This document shows, piece after piece, positions 58,418-64,000 of a DNA stretch of 64,000 nucleotides; within the stretch, counting starts at the first letter, position 1; every line of letters starts with the position of its first letter. Position numbers and translations under genes: made by a program. Where the stretch lies: the NCBI GenBank assembly GCA_948471055.1, contig CAOKQZ010000006.1, positions 1 through 64,000 on the forward strand, read 5' to 3'. Under the pieces are notes generated by a model. The model worked only from the letters and a program-made list of their open reading frames with translations. It had not been told where the DNA came from and did no database searches. Source of the DNA: an uncultured Clostridium sp. GTDB lineage: Bacteria > Bacillota > Clostridia > TANB77 > CAG-508.

Positions 58418-58703
58418 ATAAATCCTTTCCTTTCATTTTATTTACTATTACTTTGAAAATGATTTCAATATATTGCATAAGACTATATTGTCTATATGAA
58501 ACATATGCTCTTGTACACTCATTTTTAAAATAATCTTTACCATTCTCTGAGTACATATACATCCATTCATCTGGATTGTTCATACCTTTTTTTATTGCAT
58601 TTTCAAAAGCATCCTCAATATTCTCTCTTATTGGTAATTCAGAAAATACCGAACCTTTTGACTGCGTAATATATTTGATAGTTTTTATAATATTTTTATT
58701 CAT
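58410..58703 (-). CDS. Hypothetical ICE protein, 97 aa
   Basis: IIKTIKYITQSKGSVFSELP, AFENAIKKGMNNPDEWMYMY, YRQYSLMQYIEIIFKVIVNK. Predicted helical. AAAGGGATG upstream. Unknown function; translated together with SSB. Confidence 0.5.
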   Translation of the reverse strand: MNKNIIKTIKYITQSKGSVFSELPIRENIEDAFENAIKKGMNNPDEWMYMYSENGKDYFKNECTRAYVSYRQYSLMQYIEIIFKVIVNKMKGKDLYE

Positions 58704-58723
58704 ATAAATTTCATCCCTTTCTT

Positions 58724-59137
58724 TTATGCTACTTTAGAGGTTATCCCTTTATTCTCTTTAATCGCTTTTTCCCTCATTTGTGTTTCATTCAAGTAATATT
58801 TTTCCAAATATTCCTCTTTATATAACTCTATTTTTCTTTTATGTTTTTTTAGTTTAAACATATTAGCATATCTTCGTATTTCTCTTTTCGTCATTGTAAC
58901 TCTACGTTTATTTTTTATTGATACCACTATAAATGTTCCTCTAATGATACTATCTTTAAAAATCCTATTAAATTCAGTAATGTCAGCATTCTTGTCGGCA
59001 ATAATCATTGTGTTTTCATTTATTTTTATTCTCAATAATTCATTGCCAATTAATGCCTTTATAAATTTCATATTTCGTGGAATTTTAATTTTTTGTACCT
59101 CTTTATTTGGCATAATGTATAAAACTTTAATCTTCAT
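58724..59137 (-). CDS. DUF3846-like ICE protein
   Basis: About 137 residues from the ATG at 59137 (GAAAGGAAAATACAT before it). MKIKVLYIMPNKEVQKIKIP, IKALIGNELLRIKINENTM and IIRGTFIVVSIKN fit the DUF3846 fold commonly found on Firmicute ICEs; a basic helical tail follows (RRYANMFKLKKHKRK). Role unknown. Confidence 0.6.
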   Translation of the reverse strand: MKIKVLYIMPNKEVQKIKIPRNMKFIKALIGNELLRIKINENTMIIADKNADITEFNRIFKDSIIRGTFIVVSIKNKRRVTMTKREIRRYANMFKLKKHKRKIELYKEEYLEKYYLNETQMREKAIKENKGITSKVA

Positions 59138-59160
59138 ATGTATTTTCCTTTCTTCATTTT

Positions 59161-59811
59161 TTATTTTTTTGCCCATATATAAACTACATTGTCGTGTTCT
59201 CTTTTTTCGATTTTATCTATTACTAATGTACTTTTCCATTTTTGATATTCTTCATCCGTTCCAAATTCCATTGGAATATAGCCTAATTCAACCACTAAAT
59301 ATTTATATCCATTGTTCTTTGCTGTTAATTCTTTAACCCTATATTTATGATGTGTTTTTGTTGTAGGCTCATTAGGTGGTAATTCTGAATATTCCCACAC
59401 ATTTACATCTGCTAAAAATCTAAAGCAACCAAACCTATAACCTAAATCGTAAAAAAATTTTTTACTTGTTCCGACTTTTTTAAATTTTGAATCATCTGCA
59501 TAAAACCAACTTACGTTACTTGAAGAAAAGCATATTTGTCCTTTTTTACTTTTTTCAATAAATATTGTACTTGGATATTCACAAATATCTATTTCTTCAG
59601 AAGTTTTAAAAACTTTTTCTATATGTGCCAAACTATAATATGTGCCGTATTCATCTGTATATTGCAAAATGTCTCCTGCTACTGGAAAGTTTGTGTTTTC
59701 TCTTTCTTTTTTTAGTAATTCTATGTATTCATTAGCTTTTTTAACTTCATACTCTGTAATTGAACAACAATCATCATCTTGCATTTTCCTTAATTCTTCT
59801 ATATCTAACAT
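59161..59811 (-). CDS. Hypothetical ICE protein, 216 aa
   Basis: MLDIEELRKMQDDDCCSITE, AGDILQYTDEYGTYYSLAHI, CFSSSNVSWFYADDSKF and YLVVELGYIPMEFGTDEEYQ. The pattern of beta strands is like DUF4121-type element proteins, but I cannot confirm it. GGAGGAAG precedes the start. Intact. Confidence 0.5.
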   Translation of the reverse strand: MLDIEELRKMQDDDCCSITEYEVKKANEYIELLKKERENTNFPVAGDILQYTDEYGTYYSLAHIEKVFKTSEEIDICEYPSTIFIEKSKKGQICFSSSNVSWFYADDSKFKKVGTSKKFFYDLGYRFGCFRFLADVNVWEYSELPPNEPTTKTHHKYRVKELTAKNNGYKYLVVELGYIPMEFGTDEEYQKWKSTLVIDKIEKREHDNVVYIWAKK

Positions 59812-59844
59812 TTTTACTTCCTCCTCTATATTTTAAATACAAGA

Positions 59845-59868
59845 AAAAGACAGCTTTCACTGCCTTTT
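59845..59868 (-). terminator. Weak terminator-like hairpin after the Rad50-like gene region
   Basis: AAAAG-A-CAG pairs with CTG-C-CTTTT (one mismatch). It lies between the ATPase stop at 59877 and the next start at 59811. Confidence 0.45.
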
Positions 59869-59876
59869 CCAACCAT

Positions 59877-61496
59877 CTATGCTGCTTGCAATTGTTCATT
59901 ATTTTGTGTAGCACTATCTTGTATTTTTAGTTCTTGTCCTTTTTCAACTCTAGCAATTAAAATTTGTGTATCTTTTGCATATTGTTCAGTAAAATTATAA
60001 TCTGCACAACTTTCGCTATCGTCAACGAACAATGGAACATTTATTTTTGATATTTTGTTAAGCATATTGCATAATTCTAACGAGGTAGCAATTGTTTCAG
60101 AATGTGAAAGATTTTTCAATTCATTGTCATTATAGGTAATGATGAAGTCATCCTTTAATTCTCCACTGCCTTTTAAAACAGAATAATACTTTATCTTAAC
60201 ATTTTTTAAATGTTTGGTTGCAAATTTCATCTTTTCTTCAATGTAATTAATAAATAACTTTTGAGCAATGGTTTTAGTTTCTTTTACGTTTTCTATCAAT
60301 TTTTCATAGTCTGTTATTTGTTTTTTAAATATTATAATATCTTGTTTTGCCCCATTTATATTCTTTTGTTTTACTTCAATAGAATTATTATGCTTTTCAA
60401 TTTCTAATTGTTCTTGCTCTAAACATTGTATCTGTTCTTGTACAACAGTAATTCCTTTTTCTTTATCTACATCCGATGTTCCTTCTAGTGCATGCAATTT
60501 ACATTTTTCAACTATCAACTTACTTTTTAGATCTGCTAGTTCTTTTTCCAACTTGGTTCTATTTTCAAATTCCATTTCTAAGTCTTTTTTCATATTTAAA
60601 ATAGTAATTTGTTTGCTTTCTTCTTGTATTACTTGTTCACAAAGAGGACAATAAGCCACTTCTTGATTTTTTATTGATAAATATGTTTTCTTGCCTTCAT
60701 TCATTTTTATTGTTAGTTCGTTAATTTGCTTTTCTAATTGTGACATTTGGGCATTTAAATCATCTACTATTTTTTGCTGCTTTTCTTTATCTACTGTGTC
60801 TGTTGTTAAAAAAGACAATTCTTGCCTTGCAAGGGATAATTCTTTTTCTTTTTCAAAAACTCGCTTTTCTTCTAATGTTTGGTTAACGGTTTGTTCTGCA
60901 TAATCAATTTTTCCATGAAGATTTTTGATTTTATCTTCATACATTTTTTTATTGCTGTTTAATTCTTGTATATATTCTGTAATATTTTTAGGAACACTTT
61001 CTAAGTATTTTTTCTCGGTATCTTCTAACTTATTATAAACATTCATAATGTCTATGTCAGGTAAGTATTTGTCTATCATTTCCTTTTGTTCTGCTGGCTT
61101 TTTATTAATAAAATAATTAGGGTTAAGAATTGATAAAAACAATTTCTTATCACTATAAAAAGCCTGCAATATTTCAGGCTCTGTTCTTCTATCGTCTAGT
61201 AAAATAAAGTTTCTTTTACTATCATATTTATTTTTGTACCTTGCAATTGTATGTTCTATTCCTTGATTATCTGTAAACTTTAATTCTACATAACAATCTT
61301 CAGAATTTTTATTACCTAGCCACACTTTGTCGTCACCAGTTAAATTCGTTCCTAAAAAAGCCCAAATAATTGCATAAAGTATATTGGTTTTACCTTTCGT
61401 ATTTCCACCTGTAATTACTGTCTCATCATACAGTTTTGTTTCAAATTCCTGTTCAAATTTTCTAAACCCCTTTGTCTTGATATAATTAACTTTCAT
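59877..61496 (-). CDS. Rad50/SMC-like AAA ATPase of the ICE
   Basis: 539 residues. Walker A GGNTKGKTNILYAIIWAF near residue 33, two coiled-coil arms around a zinc hook (AYCPLCEQV near residue 283), then the C-terminal ATPase half with signature LSHSETIATSLEL and Walker B INVPLFVDDSESCADY. Small Rad50-like proteins of this kind occur in phages and ICEs beside SSB and recombination genes and probably process DNA ends. Intact, no in-frame CGG. Confidence 0.82.
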   Translation of the reverse strand: MKVNYIKTKGFRKFEQEFETKLYDETVITGGNTKGKTNILYAIIWAFLGTNLTGDDKVWLGNKNSEDCYVELKFTDNQGIEHTIARYKNKYDSKRNFILLDDRRTEPEILQAFYSDKKLFLSILNPNYFINKKPAEQKEMIDKYLPDIDIMNVYNKLEDTEKKYLESVPKNITEYIQELNSNKKMYEDKIKNLHGKIDYAEQTVNQTLEEKRVFEKEKELSLARQELSFLTTDTVDKEKQQKIVDDLNAQMSQLEKQINELTIKMNEGKKTYLSIKNQEVAYCPLCEQVIQEESKQITILNMKKDLEMEFENRTKLEKELADLKSKLIVEKCKLHALEGTSDVDKEKGITVVQEQIQCLEQEQLEIEKHNNSIEVKQKNINGAKQDIIIFKKQITDYEKLIENVKETKTIAQKLFINYIEEKMKFATKHLKNVKIKYYSVLKGSGELKDDFIITYNDNELKNLSHSETIATSLELCNMLNKISKINVPLFVDDSESCADYNFTEQYAKDTQILIARVEKGQELKIQDSATQNNEQLQAA

Positions 61497-61500
61497 CTTT

Positions 61501-61695
61501 TTATTCTCCTTTTGTCTTTTTTATATATTCTTCATCAATCCAATCTTCTGTATTATCTTCAAACCTAACATTATAATCGCAATAATAAGGGTCTCTACAT
61601 ATAATAACTGCTAATCTATTTCTATAAAAATCCTTGTCGTTTTTTCCAAAACCATTTACAATAACACTTTCGCCATCTTTAAATCGACTATACAT
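61501..61695 (-). CDS. Small acidic ICE protein, 64 aa
   Basis: MYSRFKDGESVIVNGFGKND, DYNVRFEDNTEDWIDEEYI. An SH3-like small beta barrel is plausible. Immediately before the Rad50-like gene (four bases). Unknown function. Confidence 0.55.
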   Translation of the reverse strand: MYSRFKDGESVIVNGFGKNDKDFYRNRLAVIICRDPYYCDYNVRFEDNTEDWIDEEYIKKTKGE

Positions 61696-61706
61696 TTCGT
61701 CCTTAT

Positions 61707-62864
61707 TTATGCTGCTACATTTTTTAATGCTTTTTGAACATACTCTATGTTATTTGTAAATGTTTTGTTTCCAACAGTTTGTAAATCCATTTTTACCATT
61801 GTTCCTATATCGCATTGTAATAGTTCATCTGCAAACTGAGGTGCTATTATTACATTTACTGGTTTATCATCCATATCTACAAAATTTCCAATTACATATT
61901 CTGTTGGTTTTCCATCTTTTTCAAACATTTTTTTAGAAGTTTCTATTAATGAATAAAGATTAGCAAATTCATCTTGTTCATTATTATCTTGCTTATTCTC
62001 TTTAGGTTCTTTTTGCTTAGCATTTTCAACCTTCTTTGTTTTGGTAGACTTTTTAGTATTTTTCTTTTCAATATTACTACTAACTTCTTCAACTTGGTTA
62101 GTTGTTTTTTCTGCTTTTGCTTGTTCTGTTTGTTCTACATTGTTCACATTGCTAATAGGTTTTGCTATATTGCTATTAACATTTGGTGAAGAATTTGTGG
62201 ATAACTGTTTTGTGTTTGATTGTTTCTCTGGAATTGGATTGCTAGAATTAACATCTTCTTTTCTTATAATATCAAGAACGTAATTATAAAATTTTTTACC
62301 CTCTTTGGTTGTTTGTTCTTTTTGTGCTAAACATATTTTGTAATCTCCCATTACACTATTTCCAATTACTTTTTGCCATTCAAAATATCCTTTTAAGTTA
62401 TCAATAGACTCTTGACCTGTAATTATCATGTTCCATAGTCTATCCGAACAAATTTCTGGGAGCATAAAATACAAATGCCCTTCTCTATTGCAGGCTGGCT
62501 TTTGTTCTCCTTCTTTTGCCACTCTATAAGGGCAATCTGCTTTACATTCATTTTTTTGCCATTTGCCTGCAATTCTTTGTTTGCCTTGATTTTCTTCTAT
62601 CTTATGATAACATACACTTCCACCTTGATTGTATCTAGCCATTCGCGTAAAAAATGGATTTTCGCTAACTATTCTAATCGTAATTGTTTTAACTTTAGGA
62701 TACTTCTCACTAAAACGATTTTCTAAAAACGTTAGATTACTGTTTTTAACTTTTGATATAAAATATCCATATTCTAAAACCTTCTTTTTTCCATTTTCAA
62801 ATAATTGCTCTCCATGCTGAATTCTACCCGCTATAGGCAATTTCATCCTTTTTACTTGCTCCAT
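61707..62864 (-). CDS. Cysteine-containing recombination-type ICE protein, 385 aa
   Basis: The N-terminal 190 residues hold MKLPIAGRIQHGEQ, ITIRIVSENPFFTRMARYNQ, a Cys cluster (CKADCPYRVAKEGEQ, PACNREGHLYFMLPEIC) and the segment WQKVIGNSVMGDYKICLAQK. The linker is Ser/Asn/Lys-rich and low complexity, and the end is a separate short domain (EYVIGNFVDMDDKPVNVI). The family is usually annotated as hydrolase or metal-binding protein of ICEs, next to recombination genes. Metal binding by the Cys cluster is likely; no reaction is assigned. Confidence 0.6.
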   Translation of the reverse strand: MEQVKRMKLPIAGRIQHGEQLFENGKKKVLEYGYFISKVKNSNLTFLENRFSEKYPKVKTITIRIVSENPFFTRMARYNQGGSVCYHKIEENQGKQRIAGKWQKNECKADCPYRVAKEGEQKPACNREGHLYFMLPEICSDRLWNMIITGQESIDNLKGYFEWQKVIGNSVMGDYKICLAQKEQTTKEGKKFYNYVLDIIRKEDVNSSNPIPEKQSNTKQLSTNSSPNVNSNIAKPISNVNNVEQTEQAKAEKTTNQVEEVSSNIEKKNTKKSTKTKKVENAKQKEPKENKQDNNEQDEFANLYSLIETSKKMFEKDGKPTEYVIGNFVDMDDKPVNVIIAPQFADELLQCDIGTMVKMDLQTVGNKTFTNNIEYVQKALKNVAA

Positions 62865-62888
62865 TTTTATTCTTCCTTTCCTTTTTAA

Positions 62889-63251
62889 TTATGCTGCAAC
62901 TAAATCTTGTAAATAGTAGCAGTTTTCTTTGACCTTTTCAAAATCGATGGTATAAATAGGGTAAAATACATTATTAACAATACACATACAAACCTTTTCC
63001 TTTAACACACCAAGTCTTTCTAATTGTGATACAAAATTAGGTCTGAAACGATTATTTACAATAATTTCATCCTCTTCTAGTCGTACTGTTTTTGGATTTA
63101 ATGTAATATCCGCAAAATGTGAAAATTCCTCTGTACTTGGATCAATTCCATATAAACTTAGTTGTAAATTTCCATTTTTATAAGATGTACATTCAATAAA
63201 GCAATCTCTAAAAACAGTATCAAGCATTTCAAAATCAAAACCGTTTTTCAT
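62889..63251 (-). CDS. Hypothetical ICE protein, first gene of the minus operon, 120 aa
   Basis: NGFDFEMLDTVFRDCFIECT, LYGIDPSTEEFSHFADITL, VCMCIVNNVFYPIYTIDFE. Beta-rich, no family recognised. AAAGGAG lies before the ATG. Its leader runs back into the hairpin array at 63318-63530, so that structure may control the whole minus-strand operon. Confidence 0.5.
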   Translation of the reverse strand: MKNGFDFEMLDTVFRDCFIECTSYKNGNLQLSLYGIDPSTEEFSHFADITLNPKTVRLEEDEIIVNNRFRPNFVSQLERLGVLKEKVCMCIVNNVFYPIYTIDFEKVKENCYYLQDLVAA

Positions 63252-63317
63252 ACATAAAAATCTCCTTTCTCTGTTTTTGTGTAAAAGATTTTTTTGTAAA
63301 ATCCTCCTTTCCTTTTA

Positions 63318-63530
63318 TTAGGGTAAAAAAAAGAAAGTATTTGCCAGTAATGGGGGTTACTGACATTTACTTTCCAATTATTTTTAAGCACAACAAATAG
63401 TCTATATATTTGTTGTATCTAATACCCTAAATATGCTACGTCTTAAACGTAGATATGTTACTACTAACTAATATTTAGTAGTTATGCCATAAAGTGATAC
63501 TTTATGGGTAGTTATAGATTGCTCTATAAC
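63318..63530. other. Array of six hairpins with a long-range closing helix
   Basis: Stems: 63333-63339/63368-63374 with inner CAGTAA/TTACTG (63345-63362); CAACAAATA/TATTTGTTG (63391-63415); CTACGT/ACGTAG (63436-63452); ACTACTAA/TTAGTAGT (63460-63482); CCATAAAGT/ACTTTATGG (63487-63507); GTTATAGA/TCTATAAC (63511-63530). TTAGGGTA (63318-63325) and TACCCTAA (63423-63430) close the first two into a branch. No ORF. Could be a structured RNA, a replication or transfer origin, or a single-strand promoter. Confidence 0.7.
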
Positions 63531-63713
63531 ATAATCTTAATACACACTACTATTGTATATAGTTTTTTATCCTTTTTCAATAAACACAATTCAAAAAATT
63601 TTTTTGCCTATATTTCAATACTTATAGCCATTTTTTATATGCCAAAATTTTTGATTTCAAAAAAATCTTTGTATATTTCTCTTAGAATAAAGAATTAAAT
63701 TAAAAAAAAATTT

Positions 63714-63742
63714 TTGTTGAACGTTCCCTTTTTTTATATAAT
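63714..63742 (+). promoter_or_regulatory. Promoter of the gene at 63783
   Basis: TTGTTG (63714-63719), 17 bases, TATAAT (63737-63742), 40 bases before the ATG, which has AAAGGAGGAG. Confidence 0.75.
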
Positions 63743-63782
63743 TCTGTACAATATTTATACAAACTAGAAAGGAGGAGTATTC

Positions 63783-64000
63783 ATGCAAAAAAAAGACATT
63801 ATCGATGATTTATTTGACAAAGAAGATAATGACGATTTGTTGGCTTTAAATGATACGGTAAAAGATGAACTTTATGCAGAAGATGAACGACTAGGAAATT
63901 TAATAATGGATTTCATTGACCACAAAGTACATCCAGAATCCAGAGACGAATTGAAAGGCTTAATCGTTAAAAGGGAAAATGTAGTAGACAAATGTTTACT
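63783..64000 (+). CDS. Hypothetical acidic protein (3' end cut by window)
   Basis: Open from the ATG at 63783 to the window end. MQKKDIIDDLFDKEDNDDLL, LYAEDERLGNLIMDFIDHKV, ESRDELKGLIVKREN. Acidic and helical. It is the first gene of a new plus-strand unit across the hairpin array, with a good promoter and ribosome site. Function unknown. Confidence 0.6.
   Translation, partial: MQKKDIIDDLFDKEDNDDLLALNDTVKDELYAEDERLGNLIMDFIDHKVHPESRDELKGLIVKRENVVDKCL

Larger units (their letters stand above)
22207..64000. mobile_element. Integrative and conjugative element, left end and body
   Basis: The left boundary is placed where the carboxypeptidase frame stops abruptly. To its right lie a type IV secretion set (VirB2, PrgI, VirB4, VirB6, M23 peptidase, VirD4), sortase and adhesin, PcfJ/PcfK, ArdC, SSB, a primase and many small element-type proteins. 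Relaxase, integrase and the right end are not seen and are expected beyond 64000. The cargo segment 41.2-49.6 kb lies between the plus-strand transfer operon and the minus-strand DNA-metabolism operon. Confidence 0.85.

Noticed and set aside
63318-63530. CRISPR array or tRNA cluster
   Set aside because: The stems have different sequences and spacings, there is no repeat-spacer pattern, and no cloverleaf with CCA-type ends could be drawn.

Overview
The window is AT-rich DNA from a low-GC Gram-positive bacterium, most likely an uncultured, possibly gut-associated, member of the Clostridia. The grounds are strong AGGAGG-type ribosome binding sites, a 3D/YabE-type protein, SpoVG, a Spo0A-type DNA-binding domain, sortase and CnaB surface proteins, and prepilin-like proteins typical of Clostridia. 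No rRNA or tRNA gene was found.

Layout. 1-22.2 kb is chromosome: an Rpn-type nuclease (partial), smc, an AAA/DUF4143 ATPase, an HD-GYP protein, an AI-2E-family permease, exodeoxyribonuclease III, a prepilin-like secreted protein, a YabE/3D protein, a 2749-residue cyclic beta-glucan synthase-like enzyme, a small peptide gene with its own promoter and terminator, a low-molecular-weight tyrosine phosphatase, and a D-Ala-D-Ala carboxypeptidase cut off at its 5' end. From about 22.2 kb to beyond the window lies an integrative and conjugative element (ICE). Its plus-strand transfer operon holds a replication/HTH protein, a VirB2-like pilin, PrgI, a TraC-like protein, VirB4, VirB6, an M23 peptidase, sortase, a CnaB-repeat adhesin, SpoVG, a Replic_Relax-like protein, VirD4 and an S1 protein. 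A cargo segment (41.2-49.6 kb) holds small secreted proteins, an FGE-like protein, Spo0A-C and sigma-like regulators, a holin and two cell-wall hydrolases. A minus-strand operon (49.7-63.3 kb) holds primase, ArdC, PcfJ/PcfK, SSB, a Rad50-like ATPase and many small proteins. No relaxase or integrase is visible; they probably lie beyond the right edge.

The main observation is that twelve genes appear broken by 30 single-base frameshifts, and every one is the same event. The frame runs into an in-frame CGG triplet, and skipping its C (+1) so that the next codon is GGN (glycine) restores the conserved protein. VirB4 has eight such sites, VirD4 six, VirB6 and the M23 peptidase three each, and essential smc one. 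The rule holds on both strands in the coding orientation, and I found no other inactivating lesion in these twelve genes. Intact genes totalling roughly 11,000 codons contain CGG freely out of frame but not in frame. The exceptions are two C-terminal tails and one small secreted-protein family that looks recently imported. The pattern suggests that CGG is not a normal arginine codon here but a +1 frameshift signal, or that CGGN is read as a four-base glycine codon. Reads, tRNA genes and peptides would have to confirm this.

Other structure: three hairpins with different stems but the same loop lie directly before the start codons of the pilin, SpoVG and a following gene; an array of six hairpins sits in the divergent region at 63.3-63.5 kb; and a secreted-protein cassette is flanked by 13-bp inverted repeats.
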